Shown: positions 24,613 to 33,733 of the stretch, piece after piece
Position numbering within the stretch: the stretch's first letter is position 1
How the letters are laid out: the number at the start of each line of letters is the position of its first letter
DNA from: Oscillospiraceae bacterium
GTDB lineage: Bacteria; Bacillota; Clostridia; Oscillospirales; Ruminococcaceae
Length of the DNA: 40,438 bases
Assembly (NCBI GenBank): GCA_021199795.1
Contig: JAJQHJ010000008.1
Location: forward strand, 1-40,438
Direction: 5' to 3'
Made by a program: the position numbers and the translations under genes
The notes under the pieces: model-generated
The model's input: the letters and a program-made list of their open reading frames with translations, nothing else
Database searches by the model: none
Told to the model about the DNA's origin: nothing

Positions 24613-24965
24613 GATATTGACTTCCTGACAGATGTTGAGTATCTAGAAGAAGTCGAAGAAGGCGGCGTTGAAAATAATAATAAGTAGCTTAAATATCACA
24701 GCGATGAACCTGAGATACTGCTAAACAATCCTAGATACCATTTGCTTTATAAGGGTGTGAAGATTATCTCACTCACTTGAAGAATTTTCAGTTTGGAAGA
24801 GTAGGAAGGGCACGAAGAAGGATTTTGGAAGACGTAAAGCTTATTGTAGGTTTTAATTCGAAGAAATTAACGGACGTAGCATATAGAAGAAAGATGTTGA
24901 TTAAACGAGAAGCTAAAGTAATAGTATATAATCTATATAGATATCTGCTTCACTTAAAGAAATAG
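24613..24965 (+). pseudogene. Decayed gene remnant
   Basis: A readable sequence starts DIDFLTDVEYLEEVEEGG, is interrupted by a TAG near 24686, resumes LKYHSDEPEILLNNPRYHLLYKGVKI, stops again just before 24777, and continues one frame over as LKNFQFGRVGRARRRILEDV to the stop at 24965. Together this is about 110 residues broken by a stop and a frameshift, so it is a degraded gene. The style is like small accessory proteins of capsule loci, but I cannot name the family with confidence. No other gene lies in this 470-base stretch. Confidence 0.6.
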
Positions 24966-25015
24966 TAATCTGCTACAAAGAAATCGAGCTATATTACAGT
25001 TTAGAGGTGTCAATT

Positions 25016-26146
25016 GTGAGAGTGTTGTATTTGAATAACTTTATGTCTGCTGATATGGTAAAGAAAAGAGACTGCTATGAATTTTATTCACAAGCGGCTA
25101 ACAATAAAATCACAGGAATTCTATGTTCACTTCTCGATACTGATAACGATGTAACAATCTTATCTAGCGGACTTACAAACCATAAAAGTGGTAAGTTGTA
25201 CAAAAGTGAACATGAGGAGTATTTGGGTGCTGATGTTATTTATTGTGCTGTCCGTGATTTTCCACTTATAAATACTATTAGTTCAATATTACATATTTAT
25301 AAGGAAATTAAACGACAAGACTTAAAAAAGAAAGTGGATCACATTATTTTCTATAACTATAAACCGGAAGTGGCATGGGCAGCATATCTTGCAAAAAAGA
25401 GACTTCATATTCCCATAACAGTTGAATATGAAGATGGTTATTCAAGAGTGTCTGACCTCAGAGGGTTAAAGTCCACAATTTTTAGGAAAACAGAGGATTT
25501 CGTATCAGAACATGTAGATTATGCAATTTTAGTTAATTCTCAACTGATCGGAAAGTATCATGTGCCTTCGGTTACGGTAAGGGGAGTTGTTGATAAGGAT
25601 TTCTATACCAGATGTCGAGAATATAGAAAACCACGTAATGAAAAGTTTACAATTCTTTATTCTGGAGGGCTGAATAAAACAAGAGGGATTGATGTACTGA
25701 TAGAAACGGTTTCAATGCTTGAGGTTGATTGTAGGTTGGTCATTACGGGGAAAGGCTCATTAAATGTAGATGATAGCAGGATTGATTTTAGGGGGTTTGT
25801 TTCACATGAGGAAATGCAAAATTTAATGATGCAAGCAGATGTATTGGTGCAGTGCCAGTTGACGAATGACAAATTTTCTGAATCATCATTTCCTTCTAAA
25901 TTATTTGAATACATTGCAACGGGAAATAGTATTATTTCATCTGATTTGCCAGAGATTGTCGATTTTGCTGGAGAGGCTATTAAGTATTATCATAATGATG
26001 ATCCTAGCGATCTTGCTGCTAGGCTTTATGAAGTATTTATGCATTGGAAAACAGCAGAAACTGAAAACAGTAATCTCAGGTTACTGTGCGATGCTAACCT
26101 ACCTGAAAATGTTGGGAAGAAAATTACCACCATGTGGTTGCAATAG
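25016..26146 (+). CDS. GT4-like glycosyltransferase
   Basis: The 376-aa protein has a short N-terminal acceptor domain (VEYEDGYSRVSDL in the interdomain region) and a GT4 donor domain starting TILYSGGLNKTRGIDVLIE. VITGKGSL follows and SSFPSKLFEYIATGNSIISSDLPEI carries the conserved Glu pair. The start was set to GTG 25016, which has AGAGG at 25003-25007; a GTG at 25007 overlaps that site. It is AT-rich and is followed by a gene fragment. The acceptor and sugar are unknown. Confidence 0.83.
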   Translation: MRVLYLNNFMSADMVKKRDCYEFYSQAANNKITGILCSLLDTDNDVTILSSGLTNHKSGKLYKSEHEEYLGADVIYCAVRDFPLINTISSILHIYKEIKRQDLKKKVDHIIFYNYKPEVAWAAYLAKKRLHIPITVEYEDGYSRVSDLRGLKSTIFRKTEDFVSEHVDYAILVNSQLIGKYHVPSVTVRGVVDKDFYTRCREYRKPRNEKFTILYSGGLNKTRGIDVLIETVSMLEVDCRLVITGKGSLNVDDSRIDFRGFVSHEEMQNLMMQADVLVQCQLTNDKFSESSFPSKLFEYIATGNSIISSDLPEIVDFAGEAIKYYHNDDPSDLAARLYEVFMHWKTAETENSNLRLLCDANLPENVGKKITTMWLQ

Positions 26147-26171
26147 AGATCAAAATCTGAAAGATACTACA

Positions 26172-26260
26172 TTAAAATATTAGGATACAAATGGATACGC
26201 ATATTATTAAGAGCCAAAGGTGGAGTATATGATATTGCTGGTCTGTTTATTAAGCAATAG
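26172..26260 (+). other. Gene-tail fragment
   Basis: Between the GT4 gene and the acetyltransferase, a frame ending at the TAG 26258-26260 reads YKWIRILLRAKGGVYDIAG and then LFIKQ. It has no start or ribosome site and looks like the last about 28 codons of a deleted gene. Nothing else is seen in this 190-base gap. Confidence 0.3.
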
Positions 26261-26337
26261 AAAAACATTGCATTAAAACCTTCCTTTAATTTTATGAGAA
26301 TAGGTGATAATCCACTGTGGCAGTATTGAGGTGAATC

Positions 26338-27027
26338 ATGAGCAAGTTAAAAAAAATAGCCAAGAGACTTTTGCTATATAAAAGAGTAAAGAAAACAAAG
26401 TCCAGGATTGTTTCCTTAATGCATATGGAAGATGTTGAAATCGAAGGGCACAATTCTATAGGTGCAAATTGTCGTTTTAACTCAGTGCGTATGGGAATGT
26501 ATTCATACGTTGCCGGTGAATGCTTTTTTTCGCATACTAGGATTGGGCGGTTTTGCTCAATAGGTTCTAATGTTCGTATTGCCACGGGCGCACATCCGAC
26601 CAGTTCTTTTGTGTCGACTCACCCAGTTTTTTATGATGTTGATACTGCGGTGGGAAAGGGCTTTGTTAAAAATAATAAATTTGAAGAGTACAAATACACT
26701 GACAAAAGTAAAAAAGTATTGCTTGATATAGGCAATGATGTTTGGGTAGCAAGTAATGCTTTATTTGTTGACGGGATTACTGTAGGAGATGGGGCGGTTA
26801 TTGCTGCAGGTTCAATTGTCACTCATGATGTGCCACCGTATGCCGTAGTTGCTGGTGTTCCAGCAAGGGTTATTAAATATAGGTTTACTGATGACGATAT
26901 AGATTTTCTCCAAAAATTAAAATGGTGGGATCAACCTTTGGAATGGATTCAAGAACATGCGGAGTTGTTTTCAAATGTTGATGATCTAAGGGAGGTAGTA
27001 GAATATGATGGGGAGAAAAGAGTATAA
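26338..27027 (+). CDS. Hexapeptide-repeat acetyltransferase (CatB/VatD-like)
   Basis: The 229-aa protein shows left-handed beta-helix hexapeptide repeats (IGANCRFNSVRMG, IGRFCSIGSNVRIATG). The xenobiotic/virginiamycin acetyltransferase-type segment GAHPTSSFVSTHP contains the catalytic-type His. A long loop and more repeats (IGNDVWVASNALFVDG, VGDGAVIAAGSIVTHDVP) precede the VVAGVPARVI end motif. It would transfer an acetyl group from acetyl-CoA to a sugar hydroxyl or amine in the repeat unit. The stop overlaps the start of the next gene by 23 bases, so the two are coupled. Confidence 0.85.
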   Translation: MSKLKKIAKRLLLYKRVKKTKSRIVSLMHMEDVEIEGHNSIGANCRFNSVRMGMYSYVAGECFFSHTRIGRFCSIGSNVRIATGAHPTSSFVSTHPVFYDVDTAVGKGFVKNNKFEEYKYTDKSKKVLLDIGNDVWVASNALFVDGITVGDGAVIAAGSIVTHDVPPYAVVAGVPARVIKYRFTDDDIDFLQKLKWWDQPLEWIQEHAELFSNVDDLREVVEYDGEKRV

Positions 27028-27868
27028 AACTTTTAGCATACGCTTGTTGAATTTGTTAACGTCATTTTCTTATTACAACTTGTCAAAGTATGAAAAAGAT
27101 GAGTTGAAAAAGAATAGGAAATATAAGAATATTTATAGTGGAAAAAGGTGCTTTATTGTTGGATGCGGACCTAGCTTAAATTCGCAAGATCTTGCATTAT
27201 TGGAGAATGAGTATGTTTTCACTGTTAATCAGTTCATGAGAAGCCCAATATATTCTAACGTTAAAAGCAACTTCCATGTAATGGCAGACTGGCTTTATTT
27301 CAACTTAGATACAGAGAATCCTGATCATAAGGTGGTAATAGATCGTATTAGGAGTATTAATACAGATGACAATAAGCCACTTTGTTTTTTCCCAGTTAAA
27401 GCAAAAAGTTTTGTCAAGAGTATTCCAGAATTTGAGGACTTAAACATCTCATATTTTTATTCATACAGTGAGACATATGACGGGATGAAAAAAGAGATTA
27501 ATCTCACGAGAACAATTCCAGGGTTCAATACAGTGACTCAGTATGCTATTTGTATTGCAATTTATATGGGTTTTTCAGAGATATATTTGCTTGGATGTGA
27601 TATGACTGGATATAAGGAAGTGGAACAATTTGCGACAAATACATTTTCCGAGCAAACCCATGCTTATGCTGAATCAGCTGAGGATATGAAAAAGGCCCTT
27701 CATAAAAATAGGACCTGTGAAGAGTGGTTTACGGGATTTGCAAAGATGTTTGTGGATTACAGAAGACTCTATGAATTTGCTGACAGTATGGGAATAAAAA
27801 TTTATAATGCAACCGCTGGGGGCGTGCTGGACAGCATCCCAAGAAAAAATTACGAAGAATTATTTTAA
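27005..27868 (+). CDS. DUF115/MptE-like Rossmann protein, candidate glycosyltransferase
   Basis: The 287-aa protein has a clear nucleotide-binding start, RCFIVGCGPSLNSQDL near residue 48, then VFTVNQF. A second block, GFNTVTQYAICIAIYMGFSE, is followed by IYLLGCDMTGY. This pattern is shared by DUF115/MptE-like proteins and, at low similarity, by GT42 sialyltransferases (GNGPSL start, ALGYKEIYLSGID block). The locus makes a CMP-nonulosonic acid but has no other obvious sialyltransferase, so this is the best candidate to transfer it; that is inference. GGGAGG precedes the ATG at 27005. The Wzy gene starts 11 bases after its stop. Confidence 0.65.
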   Translation: MMGRKEYKTFSIRLLNLLTSFSYYNLSKYEKDELKKNRKYKNIYSGKRCFIVGCGPSLNSQDLALLENEYVFTVNQFMRSPIYSNVKSNFHVMADWLYFNLDTENPDHKVVIDRIRSINTDDNKPLCFFPVKAKSFVKSIPEFEDLNISYFYSYSETYDGMKKEINLTRTIPGFNTVTQYAICIAIYMGFSEIYLLGCDMTGYKEVEQFATNTFSEQTHAYAESAEDMKKALHKNRTCEEWFTGFAKMFVDYRRLYEFADSMGIKIYNATAGGVLDSIPRKNYEELF

Positions 27869-27879
27869 AGAGGAGTAGC

Positions 27880-29088
27880 ATGAAGATAACTGTAGATCGT
27901 GGGCGAATCAATTTCTTGAAGCGTGTGTTATTGTACTTTGTGATACTGTTTCCCCTATGTCCTGTGAATGGGCTATATAAAATAAGTTGGATTAGCAGTA
28001 TTTATTCTGCAGGCGCAATTATCGAAATTGTTGTAATCATTTTTTTGCTTGGCATTAGAAAGTTTAGGGCAAGTAATAGTACAATTATATTTTTTGCCTT
28101 TTCAGTTTGGTTAGCAATGACTTCTTTTATTAATGGCAGTTCATTCTCGACATATGAATTATTCTTAACAGCACGCATTATTGCGTTTTTGTATGTATCA
28201 GATTACCTTATTGCTCAAGACAGCAAATGCTATTTGCTTACAATATCTTTTCCAATGCTCATTGCTGTCTGCTTTAATATAAATGATGTATTGTCCACTG
28301 AATCAATAATTGCAGGAATTGATTTATATACTAAAACCAATCAGGAGTATTTTCTAGCTTCAGATAATTTTATGGGGTATTATTTTGTTCCTTTGATGAC
28401 AGTAATAATTTTGTATTCAGTCTTGAAATTTGGAAAAGTTACTTTTATTTCATGGTTTGCTGCAATTATTCCTGTTATTAACATGGTTTTAGTTTGGAGT
28501 GGAACCGGCGTATTTGGCTGCTTTTTATTCTTGGCTTTGCTGATAGTCTGCCTGGTTGCAACACATGTCTCTGGATTGAGGTGTCCATTTACTGTAAATC
28601 GATTGATTTGGATATATATAGCTGTATTTGTTATTCTAGTGGTTCTTCAAGGAACCGACGTATTTTCGTTCATTACTGTCGGTATACTTCACAAGACTTC
28701 GACATTAACCGGAAGAACTGATCGATGGGCGGCAGCTCTTCAAGAAATATTTAACTCACCGTATACAGCTTTGTTTGGACATGGGGGATCTTCTGGCGGA
28801 CGTTATATTATATCTTCTGTTAATGATGCAGCGCACAACTTAATGCTTGATATAACCCTTCAATCTGGTTTAATTGGTGTTGGATTATTTATTGCTACTT
28901 TTTTGAGCGGGTTAAAGAAGTTGAGGTATCACCAGGATTCTTTAATCGGACAGATCGTGTTAATAGGCATATTTGCTCAATTTGTTATGTATCTAAGCGA
29001 AGGCAATTTCTTGACGAACACATATCAATATTGCCTGCTCCCGATGATTGGGATAGTCACGAATAACTGCCAAGTAGACAATCAATAA
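27880..29088 (+). CDS. wzy: O-antigen/capsule polymerase (Wzy-like)
   Basis: The 402-aa protein is highly hydrophobic with about ten to twelve predicted membrane helices and a large external loop before TGRTDRWAAALQEIFNSPYT, the Wzy/WaaL-type signature. GHGGSSGGR and AHNLMLDITLQSGLIG then contain the conserved H-N segment. It would join lipid-linked repeat units outside the membrane. GAGGAG precedes the ATG at 27880. The symbol is assigned by topology and motif, not by close homology. Confidence 0.8.
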   Translation: MKITVDRGRINFLKRVLLYFVILFPLCPVNGLYKISWISSIYSAGAIIEIVVIIFLLGIRKFRASNSTIIFFAFSVWLAMTSFINGSSFSTYELFLTARIIAFLYVSDYLIAQDSKCYLLTISFPMLIAVCFNINDVLSTESIIAGIDLYTKTNQEYFLASDNFMGYYFVPLMTVIILYSVLKFGKVTFISWFAAIIPVINMVLVWSGTGVFGCFLFLALLIVCLVATHVSGLRCPFTVNRLIWIYIAVFVILVVLQGTDVFSFITVGILHKTSTLTGRTDRWAAALQEIFNSPYTALFGHGGSSGGRYIISSVNDAAHNLMLDITLQSGLIGVGLFIATFLSGLKKLRYHQDSLIGQIVLIGIFAQFVMYLSEGNFLTNTYQYCLLPMIGIVTNNCQVDNQ

Positions 29089-29143
29089 ACGATATTATAG
29101 TACTATTTTAAAACGAATATTAAATGTAAAGGAAGGAATACAT

Positions 29144-30013
29144 ATGTACAAAAAACCTTTTGTAATCGCAGAAGCAGGATGTAACCACATGGGTCAAATG
29201 GAGGTTGCTAAGGATTTGATTGAGACAGCTGCACACTTTTGCAAGGCAGATGCCATCAAGTTCCAGAAGCGTTGCCCGAAGGAACTTCTCACACCTGAGC
29301 AGTATAATGCTCCTCATCCGAATCCGGCAAACTCATATGGCAAGACATATGGCGAACATCGTGAGTTTTTGGAGTTTACCGTTGAGCAGCATGCACAGCT
29401 GAAAGAGTGGTGTGAGGAAGCTGGCATCATCTATTCCACATCTGTTTGGGATATGACCAGTGCAAAAGAAATAGCATCCTTGAATCCTGTGTTCATCAAG
29501 ATTCCGTCTGCTTGCAACACTCACTTTGAGATGCTCCAGTGGCTGTGTGACAATTATGGTGGAGAGATTCAGCTTTCTTTTGGCATGACAAGTCACGAGG
29601 AAGAAGAGCAGATTGTTCAGCTGTTCGAGAAGAATGGTCGTGCGAAAGACCTTGTTTTGTTTAACTGCACTTCTGGCTACCCTGTGCCGTTTGAGGATGT
29701 TTGCTTGCTTGAAATCAACCGTATGCGTGAAGCTTATGAGAGTCGTGTAAAGGCTATCGGATTCTCCGGACATCACCTTGGCATTGCTGTTGATGTTGCC
29801 GCTTACACACTTGGAGCTGATGTTATTGAGCGTCATTACACACTCGACAGGACTTGGAAGGGAACCGATCACGCTGCATCTTTGGAGCCGGATGGAATCC
29901 GTAAGCTGGTGCGTAATCTGAATGCTGTACACGAAGCACTCACATACAAGCCGTCTGAGATTCTTCCGATTGAGCAGGTTCAGAGGGACAAGCTGAAATA
30001 TAGGAAGCACTAA
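29144..30013 (+). CDS. neuB: Nonulosonic-acid synthase (NeuB-like) lacking the SAF domain
   Basis: The 289-aa TIM-barrel enzyme begins FVIAEAGCNHMGQMEVAKDL, the NeuB signature, with KFQKRCPKELL and IKIPSACNTHFEML further on. GFSGHHLGIAVDVAAYTLGA, then ERHYTLDRTWKGTDHAASL follow. These segments bind phosphoenolpyruvate, metal and the mannose-type sugar. Ordinary bacterial NeuB proteins are about 340-350 aa with a C-terminal antifreeze/SAF domain; here that domain is absent and the sequence ends after LKYRKH. Short synthases of this kind that work with a phosphatase are known for 9-phosphate pathways (sialic acid or KDN). Good AAGGAAGG ribosome site. The gene is more GC-rich than Wzy. Confidence 0.85.
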   Translation: MYKKPFVIAEAGCNHMGQMEVAKDLIETAAHFCKADAIKFQKRCPKELLTPEQYNAPHPNPANSYGKTYGEHREFLEFTVEQHAQLKEWCEEAGIIYSTSVWDMTSAKEIASLNPVFIKIPSACNTHFEMLQWLCDNYGGEIQLSFGMTSHEEEEQIVQLFEKNGRAKDLVLFNCTSGYPVPFEDVCLLEINRMREAYESRVKAIGFSGHHLGIAVDVAAYTLGADVIERHYTLDRTWKGTDHAASLEPDGIRKLVRNLNAVHEALTYKPSEILPIEQVQRDKLKYRKH

Positions 30014-30161
30014 TGGTGTTTTTATACCAAATGCGTAGGAGAGCTGAATTGTCGCGTGTGAGAAGAATTGAATAGGCATCTATTTATCTTCATTCCGGCA
30101 GTTCTGTTTTCTTTCCAGGAGTCTCTAACATCAGTTATGTATACAGGAGATCTGATCCGGT

Positions 30162-31206
30162 ATGAGGACATATAGTACATGTAGATATGACATAAACAAT
30201 ATAGTGACTGGAAGCAGTACTGAAAGATCACACACTATTGACTTTGTAAAAGGGCTTCTAATTGTTCTGGTTATTGTAGGACATATTTTACCAGGAGCAT
30301 TGGACGAGTCATTAGCACGTTGGATTATTTATAGCTTTCATATGCCACTTTTTATGACTGTCTCAGGTTATTTAGTCAAAAGGGAGAAGTTAAAAGAAAT
30401 CTCGTGGGGCAAATTCATCTTGAAATATCTACGACGAATTGTTGTTCCCTGGACTATTGCTGTCCTGTTTTTCTATAGTATAGGATGTAACGGCACTTAT
30501 TCTATAAAGGCGTTGTTATCTGCTTTTATAACTCCATATTATCATCTATGGTTTGTTGTTGCGTACTGCGGATTTATGGTACTGACCAAACTTGTAAGTG
30601 TGGGGGGGGTACTACGTACTAACGATTTCAGCTGTTTTATGTGCTGTGCTAAAATACCTCGACCTTTGTGATATTACGTTTGGATTACAAGTTTTAGAGA
30701 TACTTCAGTATACAGTGCGTCCGTATTTGTTTTTCTTCTTCTTTCTTGGATATATGCTACGAAACGGAGGACCGGCAAATAGAGATGAAAATCGCAAAAA
30801 CAAGCTGCATTTTTGGTTTTATAAAAGAGAAACACGCATAGCAACAGTGATACTTCTGATTGCATCTATCGTGATTGAGATAGCAGTATTCTTTAGCACT
30901 AATCATGTGGTCGAAACGGTTAACTACTATTTGCTCAATATATGTTTAGCTGGTATAGTTATTCAGCTTTTCAGCTCAAGACATGAAATTAAAAACAGGT
31001 TTTTGGAGTATATTGGAAAGAACTCACTTCCAATATATTTATGGCATGTGATTGTAATCCTTGTGGTTAAAAAGTGTTTCGGCAATGAGTATGGGGTGGC
31101 ATATTATGTGATAAGTGTACTTATGTTTATGCTGTTCCTGCTGGCAATTTACGGATTGAATAGACTCTCTTTTGTAAGAAAATACATCTTTGGCAACAGA
31201 GAATAA
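30162..31206 (+). CDS. Acyltransferase-3 family membrane protein, OFF by poly-G frameshift
   Basis: The first frame begins HTIDFVKGLLIVLVIVGHI and contains YSFHMPLFMTVSGYLVKRE, the acyltransferase-3 (OafA/WecH-like) motifs with the catalytic His. It runs to YYHLWFVVAYCGF, then meets eight G at 30602-30609 and stops at 30671. The second frame resumes at once as GYYVLTISAVLCAV and continues through more membrane helices, including LPIYLWHVIVILVV, to 31206. Removing one G gives one continuous 347-aa protein with about ten helices. Family members acetylate or acylate surface sugars. As sequenced the gene is OFF. The start has a weak ribosome site. Confidence 0.85.
30602..30609 (+). repeat. Poly-G tract 2 (G8-TACT) in acyltransferase gene
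   Basis: Eight G residues follow AAGTGT and precede TACTACGTACT. Reading frames on each side differ by one base. Seven (or ten) G restores the acyltransferase; the present eight truncates it. Confidence 0.85.
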
Positions 31207-31221
31207 TGAGGAGAATACATT

Positions 31222-32397
31222 ATGAACGTAGCTTTTATTCCGGTAAGAGGCGGAAGTAAATCAATACCTCTGAAAAATATTAAGCCGATTTGTGGGAAAC
31301 CGCTTGTTTACTGGACAGTGAAAGCCGCTTGCCAGTGCAAATATATTGATGTTGTCTATATCGCTACAGACAGCGATAAGATTAAAGATACTGTCGAAGA
31401 GTTCAAGCACGGTGATGAAGCGGACACTTTCTCTAAGGCTCAGGTTATCGGAAGAAGTGCGGAGTCTGCCTCTGATACAGCTTCCACAGAGTTTGCTATG
31501 CTTGAGTTCGCAGAGAAATACGAGTTCGACAACATCGTGCTTGTTCAGGCTACCTCTCCTATGTTGACCGCTGCTGATTTAGATGGTGGCTTTGAGCTGT
31601 TTAACAGTGAAGGAACGGATTCTGTCCTCTCGGTTGTTCGTCAGTACAGGTTCCTGTGGGATAGAGACGAGAACGGAAACGTAAATCCGAGCAATTATGA
31701 TGTTTTCCATCGTCCTCGCCGTCAGGAGTTTGACGGGTATTTGATGGAGAACGGTGCTTTTTATATTTCTTCAAAATCGGATTTGATCAAGTACCAGAAC
31801 AGGGTTTCTGGCAACATCAAAGCCTATGAGATGTGTGAGGGCAGTGCATTTGAGATTGACGAACCAAGCGACTGGATCATCATTGAAGCTCTCATGCGTA
31901 AGAACGGACTTGTAGAAGAGAAGAAGTCCATTCCTGAAATCAAGATGTTCTTGACTGACTGTGACGGTTGTCTGACCGATGGCGGAATGTACTATTCTGA
32001 GCACGGAGACGAGTTAAAGAAATTCAATACCAGGGATGGTATGGGATTTGCGTTACTTCGTGCAAATGGCATAATTACAGGCATCGTTACTTCGGAATCT
32101 GTTGACCTTAACAGAAGGCGAGCCGAGAAACTCAAACTTGATGTTCTTGAAGCTGGATGCAGGGACAAGGTAGTAGCCGTGAAGAGACTGTGCGATAAAT
32201 ACAATATTGCGCCTGAAAACGTTGCTTATGTTGGGGATGACATAAACGATATCGATGTCATTAAAATGGTAGGTTTTGGATGTGTTCCCGCGAATGCTAT
32301 GCCGCAAGTAAAGTCAGCTGCTGATTACGTGACTAAGGCTAAGGGCGGAGAAGGAGTTATCAGAGAGGTTGTTGAGAGACTGTTAGAATGCAATTAA
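31222..32397 (+). CDS. neuA: CMP-nonulosonate synthetase fused to HAD phosphatase
   Basis: The 391-aa protein has two domains. Residues 1 to about 225 are a CMP-sialic acid/KDO synthetase: FIPVRGGSKSIPLKNI, LVQATSPMLTAADLDG, and FDGYLMENGAFYISSK. Residues about 235-391 are a KdsC-like HAD phosphatase: MFLTDCDGCLTDGGMYYSE holds the Asp nucleophile pair, then VTSESVDLNRRRAEKL, and YVGDDINDIDVIKM holds the metal-binding Asps. The same fusion order occurs in animal CMAS, and bacterial homologues act in 9-phosphate nonulosonate pathways. Together with the short NeuB it should make and activate a nonulosonic acid. GAGGAG precedes the ATG at 31222. Confidence 0.88.
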   Translation: MNVAFIPVRGGSKSIPLKNIKPICGKPLVYWTVKAACQCKYIDVVYIATDSDKIKDTVEEFKHGDEADTFSKAQVIGRSAESASDTASTEFAMLEFAEKYEFDNIVLVQATSPMLTAADLDGGFELFNSEGTDSVLSVVRQYRFLWDRDENGNVNPSNYDVFHRPRRQEFDGYLMENGAFYISSKSDLIKYQNRVSGNIKAYEMCEGSAFEIDEPSDWIIIEALMRKNGLVEEKKSIPEIKMFLTDCDGCLTDGGMYYSEHGDELKKFNTRDGMGFALLRANGIITGIVTSESVDLNRRRAEKLKLDVLEAGCRDKVVAVKRLCDKYNIAPENVAYVGDDINDIDVIKMVGFGCVPANAMPQVKSAADYVTKAKGGEGVIREVVERLLECN

Positions 32398-32410
32398 GAG
32401 GTCAGTTGCT

Positions 32411-33733
32411 ATGAATGGTGAAGCTAAAAAGATAGTATCAAATACTTTATGGATGATATTTGATAAGGTGTTTATCCTAGTTCTGAATCTGCTTGTGACA
32501 GTTAGAATAGCAAACTATTTTGGCAGTTCCGAATATGGAAATTATCAGTACGCAGTAAGCATAGTCGCAATTTTAGAGATAATTGTAACTTTCGTAGATG
32601 CAAGGGTAGTTAAAAAGAGGTATGTCACTGTTGATTCTGATCTACTCGTTTTTAATGCAACCATCTGCAGGGCAATTTTTTCAGCCATAGCTTTTTTAGT
32701 AGGCATTATATACATTATAATTGCAAACCGTGGTGAACAGTTTTCAATAGTTCTAATCGTATTGCTATTTAATGCAATAATTTCAAATCTTAGATTTGGA
32801 ATGACAAATCGATTTGAATATTTGCTTAAATCTAAGAAGACAGTCATTGCAGCTGATATTTCATCAGCTCTAAGCTCTGTATTACAACTTATTGCTGTTT
32901 CATTTGAGTGTTCAATTGTAGCCATTTCGATAATTGCTCTTATATCTTCGGTTGTAAATTTGACGATTATAACGATACAATATAGGGTAGAGTTCAAATC
33001 TGAAGGCAAGAATCATTTTGATAAGCAGTTAGTTGCAGAAATGATTAAAGAAAGTCTTCCGTTAGCTATAGCGGCTTCTTGTGCGACATTATACACACGT
33101 TGTGATTCGGTAATGCTGGGCGCATTAATGACTACTGCAGAGGTTGGCATTTATTCGATTTCTGTAAAGCTAATATCAGTTGTTCAAATAGCATTAGCAC
33201 CGATCAGAGAATCTGTTTATCCAAAATTAATACAACTGCATTCTAATAATCTGAAGGAATATGAAAAAATGTATGTGCAGATTTCTAGCTTGATGACATG
33301 GATATATATCGTTGGGGTATTATTCTCTTATGTTGTTTTGCCGTTTGCATTTACGCTTTTAAATGAGGAATATGCAGAAGCATATCCCGTTTTCCAAATT
33401 CATGTTCTAGGAACATTCTTTATGTATAATGCTGCACTCAGAGCGGGACATTTTACTTTGATTAATCGAGGGAAAATATTGACTTACTCACAGATTGTTA
33501 GCGTTATAGCTAATATAATATTGAATTACGTTGGAATTACAATGTTTGGAATGTATGGCGCAGCAATAGCCACAGTATTGACGCAGGCTATTTCGCTGTT
33601 CTTCTCAAATCTATTCTTTGGAAAGGATGGCAGAGAGGTATTTTGGTGGCAAGTCAAGGCGTTAAATCCGATGTATGCTATACAGTTACTGAAGTCTGGT
33701 TCGTTCCCGAAAGCTCGAAGCAAAAAGCAATAA
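32411..33733 (+). CDS. wzx: Repeat-unit flippase (Wzx-like)
   Basis: The 440-aa protein has about twelve to fourteen hydrophobic helices of the polysaccharide biosynthesis/MATE-like superfamily. The start is typical (KKIVSNTLWMIFDKVFILVLNLL), and YFGSSEYGNYQYAVSIVA and TRCDSVMLGALMTTAEVGIYS are the usual loop motifs. It would move the finished undecaprenyl-linked unit across the membrane before polymerisation by Wzy (27880). It begins 13 bases after the NeuA-HAD stop, so the cluster for lipid-linked export is contiguous. It is AT-rich. Confidence 0.86.
   Translation: MNGEAKKIVSNTLWMIFDKVFILVLNLLVTVRIANYFGSSEYGNYQYAVSIVAILEIIVTFVDARVVKKRYVTVDSDLLVFNATICRAIFSAIAFLVGIIYIIIANRGEQFSIVLIVLLFNAIISNLRFGMTNRFEYLLKSKKTVIAADISSALSSVLQLIAVSFECSIVAISIIALISSVVNLTIITIQYRVEFKSEGKNHFDKQLVAEMIKESLPLAIAASCATLYTRCDSVMLGALMTTAEVGIYSISVKLISVVQIALAPIRESVYPKLIQLHSNNLKEYEKMYVQISSLMTWIYIVGVLFSYVVLPFAFTLLNEEYAEAYPVFQIHVLGTFFMYNAALRAGHFTLINRGKILTYSQIVSVIANIILNYVGITMFGMYGAAIATVLTQAISLFFSNLFFGKDGREVFWWQVKALNPMYAIQLLKSGSFPKARSKKQ

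Noticed and set aside
24613-24965. Assigning the decayed gene to a named transferase family
   Set aside because: The fragments are too short and broken for a confident call.
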